This document shows positions 22,191 through 33,989 of a stretch of 64,000 nt of DNA, piece after piece. The notes beneath the pieces were generated by a model. It saw only the letters and a list, made by a program, of their open reading frames with translations, searched no databases and was not told the DNA's origin. Source of the DNA: Lolium rigidum (lineage: Eukaryota; Streptophyta; Magnoliopsida; Poales; Poaceae); contig NC_061513.1 of the NCBI RefSeq assembly GCF_022539505.1, positions 180,698,017 through 180,762,016 on the forward strand, written 5' to 3'. Position numbers and translations under genes: made by a program. Within the stretch, counting starts at the first letter, position 1. Every line of letters begins with the position of its first letter.

Positions 22191-22358
22191 ATGGACCTTG
22201 ACGCTACGCCGACGATGATGGAGATCATGCCCGTTGATGATGGAGATCATGTCCGTGCTTTGGAGATGAAGATCGAAGGCACAAAGACTAAAGGGCCATA
22301 TCATATCACATATGAATTGCATGTGATGTTAATCCTTTATGCATCTTATTTTGCTTAG
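22191..22358 (+). CDS. Conserved 55-codon leader ORF of the Angela-type family (hypothetical)
   Basis: The frame starts MDLDATPTMMEIMPVDDG and ends ILYASYFA before TAG. It lies in the leader between primer-binding site and the gag position. The same frame, exactly 168 nt with stop, is open in the other two Angela-type copies (38458-38625 minus, 45625-45792 plus) with only a few substitutions, although pol is dead in this copy. A run of GATGATGGAGATCATG repeats underlies part of it, so RNA structure could equally explain conservation. No known domain recognised. Confidence 0.35.
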   Translation: MDLDATPTMMEIMPVDDGDHVRALEMKIEGTKTKGPYHITYELHVMLILYASYFA

Positions 22359-25300
22359 AATGTGACGGTAGCATTATAAGATGATCCCTCACATTAATAT
22401 CAAGATAATAAAGTGTTCTCCCCTTGTATGCACCGTTGCAACAGTTCGTCGTTTCGAAGCATCTCGTGATGATCGGATGTGATAGATTCTACATTCATAA
22501 ACAACGGGTGTAAGCCATGTTTGCACACACAGAATACTTGGGTTTGCTTGACGAGCCTAGCATGTACACACATGGCCTCGGGACAACGGAAACCGAAAGG
22601 TTGAACACGAGTCATATGGATGATATGATCAACATGTTGATGTTCACCATTGAAGCTACATCATCTCACGTGATGATCGGTTTTGGTGTAGTGGATGTGG
22701 ATCGTGTACCACTTAACAACTATGAGGGATGTTGTATTAAGTGGGAGTTCATTAGTAATTAGATTAAAACATGAACTAATTATCATAAACATAGTCTGAG
22801 TAGTATTTTGAATTAATTTTGTAGCATTGGCATCCGTTTTTCTACCATGCACTAGTCTTGTAATTGAGATAGAAATACTCGTTAAAATCCGACAAGAAAC
22901 TTTACGGATCGGTACCGTATTGTTCAAGAATCGAGAATTGTTTAAGTCCTATTGCAAACTTTTAGTAAACCTCACATTGTTGATTCAAAGAGCTATGATT
23001 TCAATTAGTACCTAAAGTTATCTTGTCTCCATGAAACTTGAAGTTCAAATCTGTTTGAAAAAGTAAGGAGCTGAAAATTTAGTTTTCAGAAATAAGCAAG
23101 GTATGAGATATATGTGATATCTAAGACCTTATTGCAAGATGATAGAATATAATCTAGTGAGACTACATAAACTCATAAGTTTTATGGGAATGTACAAAGG
23201 TTGAAGACGCCCGGCGTCCCAATCCTCCAACTAAGTTGGACACTAAAGATATTCGCATATCTATGAAATGATCGTCCTTAGTATGCACCGTTGCTAAGAC
23301 TCGTTGTTTCGAAGCATCTCGTGATGATCGGGTGTTATAGATTCTACGAGTGCATGCAACGGGTGCAAGTCAGATTTGCACATGCGAATACTGAGGTTAA
23401 ACTTTAAACGAGCCTAGCATGTACAGACATGGTCTCGGTAAGTCATCATGAAACAATGGATAAAATTATAAGTGAAATTGTTCATCATATTACAAGGTTA
23501 CTAATAGTGAAATCCGGAACACTTGTCATACGATGATCAACTTCAAAGTAAGAACCTCAAAGTTATTGGTATTTGACCAACAAACCTAGAAGTTATTGAA
23601 GGTGAAGTGTTTTCTAAGAATGAGGAAAGCTAAAAGAAAAACAACAAAAGATATTTTGGCAGAAAGAAAGAAAAGACTAGAAAGTCTAGCTCAGGTGTAT
23701 ATAAATGATATACATGTTATGGATGTATTCCTCGTTTGGTCACACAATGAAATTCTTGGGTATTTGTACCATATTGGTTGGTATGAAGTGTCATACAAAA
23801 CAATGCAATACAAGAATACAATGGCCTAAGTGACTGACAAGGAACATGATAGGAATGCATGTCTGGAACAAAAATAAAGTGTTATTATGTTCATCATTGG
23901 CATTTTATCTAGCCCTTAGAATTTATAATAAAGAACTTAATAATTGTTATTTTGCTCTGGTCAAATGAAAATAATGAGTTGTTCAAATTATGGCATTACT
24001 CCATGTACGATGGATAAGTTATTATAAATCTTAATGGTGAAACACACACACATAATACTGACGCTAAAATTCCATAAGGCAAATGATTCGAATTACACTT
24101 ATTTGTGGAACCGCCATTTAGGTCATGTTAGAAAGGAGCGCATGAAGGAACTCCATGCAAATGGATTTTTGGAGTCATTTGATTTTTGAATCAATTGGCG
24201 CTTGCAAATCTTTTCTAAAGAATGACTAAAATACCATTCATAGGCCAAGAGTTGAACGGACAACTAACTTAGTGGAAACATACATGATGATGTATGAGGT
24301 TCACTGGGCATAGTTGTGTGCGGGAGATTCTTCTACTTCATGAAAAACTTCCAACAATGAATTGAGTATATATGTGGATATATTCGATAAGGAAGAAGTT
24401 TGAAACATTTGAATGGATTCAAATAAATTTCAGCATGAAGTGGAAATCATCGTAATAGAAAAGTCAAATATATATCTATGAATGGATCATGGGGAAATAT
24501 TTGAATTACGAGTTTTTAGCGAACATCTAAGAGAGTTATGAAATTGTTCTAAAACTCACGTTTCTTGGAGTATCATAATGATGATGGAGTATCCGAGAGA
24601 TGTATCCAAACCTTGTTGGATCAATGATGAGATAAAATATTGATGTCATTATATTTTGTGGATTATGCTTTAGAGACTACCACTTTTACACTGAATAGAG
24701 CATCATCATGATTCGTTGAAATGACACCATACGAGTTATGGCATGGGTATGAACCCTAATAGTCCTTTCTTAAATTTTGGAATGCATAGCATAAAGTAAA
24801 TAAGTTTACAACCAAAATCGGATGAATGTCTTTGTTGGTTATCCCACAGAATTGATTGGGAATTCTTTCCACTATGGAGACAAAGACAAAAGTGTTTGTC
24901 AATGTTTCTTACTTATTTCTAAGAAATTGTTTTTAGAGAAGTATTTGAGTGGGAGGACAATAGAACTTGATAAGGTTTATGAACCTGAGCATAATGATCA
25001 GAGTAGCGCAGCATCGGAATTGGTTCCGGAAGCGGCCACGACGATCATGGCTCCCATGTCTACAAAATGTTATAGTCATGGAGATCGTAGGTATGGTTTA
25101 CTTTGTGATCAAATAAATGATTTGTGAACAAAGGATTGTTTTTGAACAATGATAAACTAACTACATACAAAGAAGTTATGATGGGCCCTGACTCCGTTAA
25201 AATGGCTATATGCCATGAAATCCAAGATAGATGAATACTTTTTTGAAAGTAAATGGATCTATAAAATTGATGGACTTGGATGGAATATCCTTGAATAAGC

Positions 25301-26640
25301 TCGACTTGTCGAAAAGTTGTTTACGACAAAGTTTAAAGAGTTGACTACAATAAGATTAGATCTTCCGTAGCAATGCTTATAATCTATGTGGATTATTCTA
25401 GTAATCGCTACATATTTCTTTCATGAGATATGATAGTAGGATGGCAAAATACATTACTTAACAGAAGTGTGTATTAAAGGTGTATACAAGATACAACCAA
25501 TTGTTTTGCTAGTCCGTGGAATACTAGATAGGTATACGAACTTCAATTGGATGAAGTGAGTATGGCGGAGTTGGAATCTTCACAGGAAGAAATAGTCAAA
25601 GAGTTTTGGATTTCATCAGAAACGATGAAGATGCTTGCATTTGCAAGAAATTAAGTGGGAGCGCTGAGACATATTTATAATACTTTATGTAGATGACATA
25701 TAGTTGCTTATAAATGATGTAATTATATACTTGATTATAAAAGGTTTCATTGAGAATTAACTTCAATGAAAGAATATGGACGAGAAACATATTTAGTGTC
25801 AAGATCTATGAAGATAGATTGAAACACATAATAAGTTTAAGTCAAATTACATAGAATGGATATTGAAGTAGTTCAATATAGAAATATTAAGAAGGTGTTC
25901 TTTTCATGTGAAGTTTTAAACAAGACTTGAGTGTATCTGACACTCAATGAGTAAAAACACATAAGTGATTATAGATCACGAATAATATGTACACAATCAG
26001 ATGTCCTGTGCTCTAAAATGTTATGAGCATATACCAGAATGATTCATGTGATGATCATTGGACGACAGTAAGAATATCCTTGAGTACTTTAGAAGAACCA
26101 AGGATATATATATAATTTTATATGGGGTAATGTCAAACAAATCGCTGTAAGATGTTGCACCGATATTTGTTTTGGTCACATATAAAAATGAAATTCAAAT
26201 CTCAATTAGGCTAAGTATTGTTTAAAAGGTAACACAATGCTAGATTTAGAAGAGTTCTAAATATTGTAACGGATTCTACAAACATAGGCAAAGCATGACA
26301 TTGTTTTGACAATGACTGAGGATGTTGAGTCGAGAAGTTCTTTGAGAACTTGGTGTAGTTCTGATAGTGTCAGAACTTTAAACCTATATTGTATGTGACA
26401 GTATTAGTGACATATTTCAGACCGCGGAATTAAGGTTCCACCAGAAGACCAAACATATTTAATGCCGACTCATTTGGAAAATGAGTGATGCGTTGAGACG
26501 CAAAATGAATTGCAAAATACATACATTTCTGAGCATGTCAGATCCGTTGACTAAAATTTCTCCCGTGAGAAAAACATGATAAAGCACCGGAAGGCCAAGG
26601 TGTTATATCTTTACATATGTAAACTAGATTATTGACTCTA

Positions 26641-26655
26641 GTGCAAGTGGGAGAC
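26641..26655 (+). other. Polypurine tract of the Angela-type element
   Basis: GTGCAAGTGGGAGAC lies directly before the 3' LTR. The same string precedes the 3' LTR of the copies at 49720 and, inverted, follows 33950 and 40947. It primes plus-strand DNA. Confidence 0.85.
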
Positions 26656-28416
26656 TGTTGGAGATATTCCCAAGAGGCAATAATAAAATGGTTATTATAA
26701 TATATCTTTGTGTTTATGATAATGTTTACATACCATGCTATAATTGTATTAACCGAAACATTGATACATGTGTGTTATGTGAACAACAAGGAGTCCCTAG
26801 TAAGCCTCTTGTATAACTAGCTTCTTGATTAATAGATGATCATAGTTTCATGATCATGAACATTGGATGTTATTAATAACAAGGTTATGTCATTATGTGA
26901 ATGATGTAATGGACACACCCAATTAAGCGTAGCATAAGATCACGTCATTAAGTTATTTGCTATAAGTTTTTCGATACATAGTTACCTAGTCCTTTCGACC
27001 ATGAGATCATGTAAATCACTTATACCGGAAAGGTACTTTGATTACATCAAACGCCACTGCGTAAACGGGTGGTTATAAAGGTGGGATTAAGTATCCGGAA
27101 AGTATGAGTTGAGGCATATGGATCAACAGTGGGATTTGTCCATCCCGGTGACGGATAGATATACTCTGGGCCCTCTCGGTGGAATGTCGTCTAATAGCTT
27201 GCAAGCATATGAATGGTTCATAAGAGACCACATACCACGGCACGAGTAAAGAGTACTTGTCAGGAGACGAGGTTGAACGAGGTATAGAGATACCGATGAT
27301 CAAACCTCGGACAAGTAAAAATATCGCGTGACAAAGGGAATCGGTATCATATGTAAATGGTTCAGTCGATCACTAAAGTCATCGTTGAATATGTGGGAGC
27401 CATTATGGATCTCCAGATCCCGCTATTGGTTATTGGTCGGAGAGAAGTCTCAACCATGTCTACATAGTTCGCGAACCGTAGGGTGACACACTTAAGGTTT
27501 GATGTCGTTTAAGTAGATATGGAAATATGGAATGGAGTTCGAAATTTTGTTCGGAGTCTCGGATGGGATCCAGGACATCACGAGGAGTTCCGGAATGGTC
27601 CGGAGAATAAGATTCATATATAGGAAGTCATTTTCTAGGTTTGAAAATGATCCGGTATTTTTCCAGGAAGGTTCTAGATGAGTCCGGAAGAAATCGGCAT
27701 GGAAGGTGGAGTCCCAGAGGGACTCCACCCACGTTGGCCGGCCATCCTAAGGGAGGAGGAGTCCGAGGTGGACTCCTCCCCATGGTGGCCGGCCACCCCA
27801 CCAAGGAAAGGGGGGAGTCCCACTCCCCCTAGGTTTGGTCACATGGAAGGTTTATGTTGGGGTCTTATTCGGAGACTTTGACCTAAACCTTGGGGCTTCC
27901 ACCTATATATAGAGGAGAGGAGAGGGGCTGGCCGGCCACATCAATACCACCATGGCCGCACCCCCTCAAGGCTTCCCTAGCCGGCGCCTCCTCTCCCAAA
28001 CCCTAGCGGTTCCCTCCTACCTCTCTCTCCCACATAGCTTAGGCGAAGCTCTGTCGGAGATCTCCACCACCACCGCCACCACGCCGTCGTGCTGCCGGGA
28101 TTCCAAGGAGGATCTACTACTTCCGCTGCCCGCTGGAACGGGGAGAAGGATGTCGTCTTCATCAACACCGAACGTGTGACCGAGTACGGAGGTGCTGCCC
28201 GATTGTGGCACCGTGATCAAGATCTTCTACACGCTTTTGCAAGCGGCAAGTGATCGTCTACCGCAGCAACAAGAGCCTACTCTTGTAGGCTTTGGAAATA
28301 TTCAAGGGTGAGTCTCGAACATCCCCTCGTTGCTCCCGTCTTCTAGATTGCATCTTGGCTTGGATTGCGTTCTCGCGGTAGGAAATTTTTTGTTTTCTAT
28401 GCAACGAATCCCAACA
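26656..28416 (+). repeat. 3' LTR of the Angela-type element
   Basis: 1761 bp, TGTTGGAGATATTCC ... CCCAACA, followed by target duplication GTTGG. It differs from the 5' LTR by scattered single bases and tiny indels, for example TATTCC for TATGCC at the start. Confidence 0.93.
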
Positions 28417-29604
28417 GTTGGAGGTGCTCGTACGGGCTGGCCCATGAGCTTCGGGTTCCTCTTCCTCTTCCCCTTCGTCAGCTCTGTCAACATAGTAGCA
28501 ACATAAAAAAATGAAGGAACCAAAAGAAAAGGAGATAGGAAAAGGCAAAAAAGAAGCAACTTACGAAGAAACAGCGCCAGTCGGGTCGAAAGTTTCTAGT
28601 TCTTCTGGAGAAGATTCTCCAGCAGTTGGTTCGGCGAGCTTGGACGCGCCGGAGTCTTCGTCATCGTTTCGCTTCCTCTTGCGCCCTTCCGGAGAAGTGG
28701 CAGGAGGAGGAGAGACGGAGTGGGCAGATTCAGAACGTTGTTCTGATTCCGTCTCTTTGTTAGAAGAACCCGCAGATCTGTGAGATCCTATAGGTTCACT
28801 CTCAGGCGGAGAGGACTCTTGCGAGTCGTCGGCAATAACGACCTGTTCATCCACTTCTCCACCTTCGGGAAGTGGGGGAAGAGAGGAGAGAGTTTGGTGG
28901 TTCTGTAAGATACAAAGCAATAGAAAACAAGAAATTCAACACATTGACAGGAAAACAATAGTAGTCGAAAAAATGGGGAATACAACTCGACATATATTAC
29001 ATACTTCGGGGAGGGAGTGGCTACCACTATATGGTTCCACGCGACACGTTGGAGGAACTTCGTTGTTTCGTTCAAGGAGGTAAAGCGGCGAGACGAGTTT
29101 CTCCAAGTCCTTCACGTAAAGATCCCCGGAAATACGGTCAGCATCATCATCACCGGAGAACATCCAAAGAGGATTTTTGCGAGCCTGTAGGGGCTGCACT
29201 CCAATCCGAAGGAAATATGCAATGATTTGCACACCCAAAAGTTCTGTTCCGTCGGTGTTTTGAAGCTCGTGAATACGGGTAATCAGGGCATCAGTGGCCA
29301 CCTTTTCTTCGGCTGTAACTTCTGCGTCCCAGGACTTGCGCCTCTGAATTTTCTTCGGCACCGTCGAAGGGCGCAAGACCATATTCTTGGGCAGGGGAGG
29401 ACTTATCCTTGATGTAAAGACATTTCCTGCGCCAGCCTTGGACGGAATCGGCGAACTTCACGTCGAAGTAGTCGACATCGGGGCGGACGAAGATGCAAAC
29501 TCCACCTACGTTGTAGATAAAGTTCTTCGAGTTTTTGCGCCGGAGGAAGAAAATGTGTTTCCAGAGGCCCGAGTGAGGGTGGATGCCAAGGAAACATTCG
29601 CGCC
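28417..29604 (-). pseudogene. Antisense gene of the gypsy element, 5' exons (putative gypsy-type transposon domain)
   Basis: Exon 1 (29005-29604) encodes LWKHIFFLRRKNSKNFIYNVGG, then VATDALITRIHELQN, PLWMFSGDDDADRISGDLYV and CRVEPYSGSHSLPE. I recognise this as the 'putative gypsy type transposon' domain (Pfam PF04195) common in grass genomes. A GTATGT donor follows. Exon 2 (28565-28902) is acidic and Ser/Glu-rich with a KRKRND basic patch, flanked by TTACAG and GTAAGT. Exon 3 begins at 28483 (acceptor TTGACAG), reads ADEGEEEEEPEAHG, and is cut at 28417 by the Copia insertion. One frameshift lies in exon 1 near 29350. The N-terminus is lost at 29604. Function unknown; antisense orientation to pol is characteristic. 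Confidence 0.8.
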
Positions 29605-29834
29605 GTTTGCAGCGTCTGCTGGAGCGGCGATTTTGCTCCCGCGCGCTGCAAACCGGCAGTTTTTATGCCGCGCGGCCGTTTTAGCGCGCCTGTTGGAGAT
29701 GCTCTTATAAAGGCGGACGAACGGGAGCGTCGAAAAAACACAGATTTTTGGCTGCTTCCGTTTGCACCGTTTGCTCCACCTTTTGTCTAGTTTCTTCCAT
29801 CCAACGCGAACAGGCAAAGTTCTTTCCGCGCAAA
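29605..29834. other. Unclassified GC-rich repeat-like segment with inverted repeat
   Basis: The antisense exon homology ends here abruptly. GTTTGCAGCG at 29605-29614 is inverted as CGCTGCAAAC at 29644-29653. On the minus strand the segment contains AGAGCATCTCCAACAG, a motif I have often seen at ends of small plant DNA transposons. I cannot define both ends or a target duplication, so no class is given. Confidence 0.4.
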
Positions 29835-30158
29835 TTCTCCACCACCACCACGCCGTCGTGTTGCTGGACTAGATCCCATCTACCACATCTCCCCGCTTGC
29901 TGGAACAAGGAGGAGGTGCTGTTCGATTGCAGCGCCGGAGGGACCGTCATCGCGATCTTGAGATCGGCAAGTGTACGACTACATCACCCACGAGATCCGA
30001 TCTCATTTCCGCTTAGCGATCTACAAGGGTATGTGGATCCAACCTTTCTCGTTGCTTCAATCTAGTAGATTAGATCTTGACGTTTTTCCATAGATTGGAT
30101 CTTGGTTTTATTCATTCTTGCGGTAGAATTTTTTATTTTACATGCAACGAACCCATCA
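29835..30158 (+). repeat. Diverged 3' fragment of an Angela-like Copia LTR
   Basis: The layout follows the last 320 bp of the other Copia LTRs: CTCCACCACCACCACG, GTGCTG, GATCTTGA, CGGCAAGTG, then ATTGGATCTTGG, TTCTTGCGGTAGAA and ATGCAACGAACCCATCA at the end. It is far more diverged than the other LTRs and has lost its 5' part. An old remnant. Confidence 0.75.
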
Positions 30159-30471
30159 CGCGCCGCCCAGGAAGACCCGCCACTGCGGGAACTGTCGCTG
30201 ACCTGAGCGCACCGCCACCGACCAAGGAGGCCCCGCGCCTCCCCTCCACGCGCGCGGGGAAAGGCTGCTACGCCGCCGCCGGCACCGCTCGAGCTTCGCT
30301 CGGCGGCCTGTGCCAACGGCAGCGGTTGGGAAGGAGGAGAGAAAGAACTGGGGTAGGGTTTTTTCGGTCGCCTGCCCGTCGCCCGCGGGGAGTGACCAAG
30401 GCAGGCCGAATTGTTTTCTTCGCACGCCGAATCGTGGTCCATCAGATACCTAGTCATTATATTATACCCTA
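30159..30471. other. GC-rich segment resembling a grass gene 5' region
   Basis: About 310 bp, strongly GC-rich, wedged between an LTR fragment and a probable Helitron end. On the minus strand it contains AAACCCTACCCCAG, CTCTCCTCC runs and GGCGGCGGCG, the composition of a grass gene leader or first exon. A long minus-strand frame crosses it but extends into LTR and Helitron sequence, so it is not a gene as such. Possibly a captured gene fragment. Confidence 0.35.
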
Positions 30472-31790
30472 CTAGCAAAAGTGCCCGTGCGTTGCTACGG
30501 TTTTTTTTACTAAATATTTTTGTAAAAGTTATAGATAATGATGGACACATTTCCCCTAACCTAGACCTTCTTTTAACTGCATTTGTTCTAGGATTTATCC
30601 AATGCTCCTATCAATCGGGAAAACTACTTAAACTACTTCAAGAAAGCTATATGAAGTAGAAACTGTACCAAACTAATCAAAGATAACTCTAACGTCAAAT
30701 CAACAAAAGGTACAGGCATAAGCTGATAATTAATTACATCGAAGGTAATTAGGAACAAAGTGTTGGACAAATATCTTTATCTATGGCCAAAAAGAAACCT
30801 ACCAACAAATAAGGAATGAGTAATGATATATCAATAGAAAGGTATCTATATGGAAAAAAATATAGTACATGAAGTAAGTAGCACCTGGAATATTATGTGC
30901 TCCTTGTCGATACTGCTAGGATATACCACTTAGCACAATCACATATTGCACACCTGAAACAAAAATTTGGGCAACAACCCTTCCACTCAGGCGGTGAAGG
31001 GCGTATGATTCGAAGATACTTACATGAGCATGTTGACAATATAATACATATTCTATATCTAAGAGTTAAAATCATATTGGATACAATCTGTCTACATGAA
31101 GGTCAAGAATTTCACCAATAACAGACCCTATTTCCTCTCAAACAAACTCCAATGGTATGTATCTGCAGTGGAAGTAAAAGGTAAACCACGCTATTAGATT
31201 TAACATGTGTAAGGTACCTCAAATACTCCATCCATTCCAAAATATAAGGCGTCTAAGGACTGTTCAAAAGTCAAACTTTACTAAATTGATCAAATATTTT
31301 AAAAAAAAAATTCACATCTACAATATCGAATGGACATATTAAAAAAAATATTTATGGTGAATCTATTCATGTTGATTCAGTACTGTAAATTTTTATATTT
31401 TTGTGTATAAACTTGGTTAAACTTAAAGAAACGTTGACTTTTAACTAATCCTTAGACGCCTTACATTTTAGGACGGAGGGAGTATTCATCAGCCAAAAAA
31501 AAAAATCTCACAGAAGCCTAGTTTTTGTTTCTCATTGGTTCATGCTAGACAGATTACATAGTAGTACATCAGTATTGAGGGGAAAAGAAAGATACCAACA
31601 TAAAACGAGGTATCACAAAAAATTCCATCAGCACACCATATCGTGCATGTTTACCGAAAATACATATGATATAAGATATCAAGTCAAAAAGAAGAGCCAT
31701 AAGATGTGCAGAAATAGTTTGTCAAATCTGGAGATCAAGTAGTCAGGCAATCAGTCTACAATGCTCCATATATTATGGAGTATATGGAGA
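30472..31790 (-). mobile_element. Probable non-autonomous Helitron
   Basis: On the minus strand the right-hand start is TCTCCATATACTCC, preceded by A. The left-hand end is CCGTAGCAACGCACGG (a short hairpin), then GCACTTTTG and CTAG, followed by T. TC start, hairpin about 10 nt before CTRR, and insertion between A and T are the Helitron rules. Length 1319 bp. No helicase or Rep coding is visible. The 3' end is convincing; the 5' end is inferred. A Stowaway MITE sits inside. Confidence 0.55.
31226..31482. mobile_element. Stowaway-type MITE (Tc1/mariner superfamily)
   Basis: 257 bp flanked by TA on both sides (31224-31225 and 31483-31484). The left end CTCCATCCATTCCAAAATAT pairs with the right end read inversely, CTCCCTCCGTCCTAAAATGT, and the match goes on through AAGGCGTCTAAGGA. 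CTCCCTCCGTCC is the classic grass Stowaway terminus. AT-rich and non-coding. Confidence 0.93.
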
Positions 31791-32172
31791 TACGTCCACT
31801 AATTAATTCTGTGCTCATAACCATTAGTCTGTAAATATTTGGATGGTATCTTCGTCGGGGGTTATCCTCACCAAGGACAATCTTGTTAAGTGAAATTGGT
31901 ATGGAAGTACTAGGTGTGTTTTCTGTCAACATGACAAAACTATTAAACACCTCTTCTTCCAGTATCGTTTTGCGAAATCTATATGCTCAATCATCCAAGT
32001 AGTGTCTAGCCTGTATCCTCTAACTAGTGTGGCCAACGTCTTTGGCAATTGCCTTCATGGTATCGATCCAAGGTTTAAGTTGCTTCTTTGGGTGGGAGCG
32101 CTTGCAGTTATCTGGGCGCTTTGGCTTAGTAGAAATGACAAGATTTTTAACGATAAAAATTTCTCTATTTTG
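31791..32172 (+). pseudogene. LINE 3' fragment: RT zinc-binding domain
   Basis: From about 31857 a plus-strand frame reads GVILTKDNLVK, a stop, then CVFCQHDKTIKHLFFQ and LTSVANVFGNCLHGIDPRF, ALAVIWALWLSRNDKIF. This matches the zf-RVT domain at the C-terminus of plant LINE ORF2. The C-x2-C and His are present; the last Cys position reads Tyr. The Copia array cuts it at 32173. It is a different LINE copy from the one at 1-2308, or at least a different part on the opposite strand. Confidence 0.85.
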
Positions 32173-33950
32173 TGTAGGATAACGTTGCATAGAAAACAAA
32201 AAATTTCGTACCGCGAACACGCAATCCAAGCCAAGATGCAATCTAGAAGACGGTAGCAACGAAGGGATTATCGAGTCTCACCCTTGAAGAGATTCCAAAG
32301 CCTACAAGATGAGGCTCTTGTTGCTGCGGTAGACGTTCACTTGCCGCTTGCAAAAGCGCGTAGAAGATCTTGATCACGGCGCCACGAACGGGCAGCACCT
32401 CCGTACTCGGTCACACGTTCGGTTGTTGATGAAGACGACGTCCACCTCCCCGTTCCAGCGGGCAGCGGAAGTAGTAGCTCCTCTTGAATCCGACAAGCAC
32501 GACGGCGTGGTGTCGGTGGTGGTGGAGAATCCCGGCGGAGCTTCGCTAAGCGTGCGGGGAAGAAGGAGGAGTGGGGCGGCTAGGGTTTGGGGAGAGGGGG
32601 GCGCCGGCCATCTAGGGGGTGCGGCCAGCTTGTGGTCTTGGGGTGGCCGGGCCCCTCCCCTTGGCCCCTCATTATATAGGTGGGAGCCCCAAGTGTTGGA
32701 CTACAAGTCTCCGAATAAGACCCGAACCCAAAACCTTCCATGTGATAGGGAAACCTACCCAAGGTGGGAATCCCACTTGGGGTGGGATTCCCCCTTCCAT
32801 GTGGGGGGGTGGCCGGCCCCCTTAGGGGAGTCCACTTGGGACTCCTCCCCCTTAGGGTTGGCCGGCCATGGGATGTGGAGTCCCTCCGGGACTCCGCCTT
32901 CCTTAGTGGTTTCTTCCGGACTTTTCTAGAACCTTCTAGAACCTTCCATAGAACCTTCCGGATCATTTTAAATCTTATAAAATGACTTCCTATATATGAA
33001 TCTTACTCTCCGACCATTCCGGAACTCCTCGTGATGTCCGGGATCTCATCCGGGACTCCGAACAAATATTCGAACTCCATTCCATATTCAAGTTCTACCA
33101 TTTCAACATCCAACTTTAAGTATGTCACCCTACGGTTCGCGAACTATGCGGACATGGTTGAGTACTCACTCCGACCAATAACCAATAGCGGGATCTGGAG
33201 ATCCATAATGGCTCCCACATATTCAACAATGACTTTAGTGATCGAATGAACCATTCACATACGATACCAATTCCCTTTGTCACGCGATATTTTACTTGTC
33301 CGAGGTTTGATCATCGGTATCACTCTATACCTTGTTCAACCTCGTCTCCTGACAAGTACTCTTTACTCGTACCGTGGTATGTGGTCTCTTATGAACTTAT
33401 TCATATGCTTGCAAGACATTAGACGACATTCCACCGAGAGGGCCCAGAGTATATCTATCCGTCATCGGGATGGACAAATCCCACCGTTGATCCATATGCC
33501 TCAACTCATACTTTCCGGATACTTAATCCCACCTTTATAACCACCCATTTACGCAAGTGGCGTTTGATGTAATCAAAGTACCTTTCCGGTATAAGTGATT
33601 TACATGATCTCATGGTCGAAAGGACTAGGTAACTATGTATCGAAAGCTTATAGCAAATAACTTAATGACGTGATCTTATGCTACGCTTAATTGGGTGTGT
33701 CCATAACATCATTCATATAATGATATAACCTTGTTATTAATAACATCCAATGTTCATGATTATGAAACTAATCATCTATTAATCAACAAGCTAGTTAAGA
33801 GGCATACTAGGGACTCTTTGTTGTTTACATATCACACATGTATCAATGTTTCGGTTAATACAATTATAGCATGGTATATAAACATTTATCATAAACATAA
33901 AGATATATAATAACTACTTTTATTATTGCCTCTTGGGCATATCTCCAACA
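32173..33950 (-). repeat. 3' LTR of the minus-strand Angela-type unit
   Basis: 1778 bp; on the plus strand it starts TGTAGGATAACG and ends ATATCTCCAACA. It contains the same palindrome-rich block upstream of a TATA-like TATATAA (plus strand about 32669) as the other Angela-type LTRs, and cuts the LINE fragment on its left. Confidence 0.92.
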
Positions 33951-33965
33951 GTCTCCCACTTGCAC
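33951..33965 (-). other. Polypurine tract of the minus-strand Angela-type unit
   Basis: Plus strand GTCTCCCACTTGCAC is the exact inverse of the polypurine tract seen at 26641-26655, directly adjacent to the LTR. Confidence 0.85.
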
Positions 33966-33989
33966 TAGAGTCAATAATCTAGATTACAT

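Larger units (their letters stand above)
21641..26655 (+). pseudogene. Interior of the Angela-type element: decayed Copia pol without gag
   Basis: Only remnants of coding sequence remain. An integrase zinc-domain remnant reads WNRHLGHVRKERMKELHANG near 24109-24170. A frame at 24822-25127 carries VFVGYPTELIGNSF, matching the region after the integrase core. RT remnants occur at 25150-25700. The palm motif YVDD is still readable at 25686-25697, but TAG follows one codon later (25701-25703). The leader contains an internal direct repeat of about 160-180 bp (about 22429-22610 and 23281-23440). No gag frame is seen. The same decayed interior recurs at 45073-49719. Confidence 0.82.
19883..28416 (+). 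mobile_element. Full-length Angela-type Copia element, non-autonomous
   Basis: The element has two LTRs of 1758 and 1761 bp, both starting TGTTGGAGATAT and ending CCC(T/A)ACA. It has a tRNA-Met-type primer-binding site, a polypurine tract and a perfect 5-bp target duplication GTTGG (19878-19882 and 28417-28421). The LTRs look about 99 percent alike by eye, so insertion is fairly recent. The interior lacks a usable gag or pol, and the same dead interior recurs at 45073-49719. It was therefore probably already defective when it inserted. It splits exon 3 of the gypsy antisense gene. Confidence 0.93.
2309..29604 (+). mobile_element. Ty3/gypsy retrotransposon, Tat-type, 3' end lost, with nested insertions
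   Basis: The element starts with a TG...CA 5' LTR (2309-2695), a gypsy-type primer-binding site, gag, protease, RT, RNase H and integrase (gypsy order), then an antisense intron-containing gene. That architecture is known in Tat-lineage elements of grasses. Right of about 29604 the homology stops inside antisense exon 1, and no 3' LTR is present. Three LTR-type insertions with 5-bp target duplications interrupt it: 13812-14267 (GATTG), 16756-18281 (CGCCT) and 19883-28416 (GTTGG). Pol is partly triplicated. Many in-frame stops show that it is old. Exact family name not assigned. Confidence 0.88.

Noticed and set aside
30062..30550. 162-codon minus-strand ORF as a host gene
   Set aside because: It crosses an LTR fragment, a GC-rich patch and the end of a probable Helitron. 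The open frame is a product of GC-rich composition, not a conserved protein.
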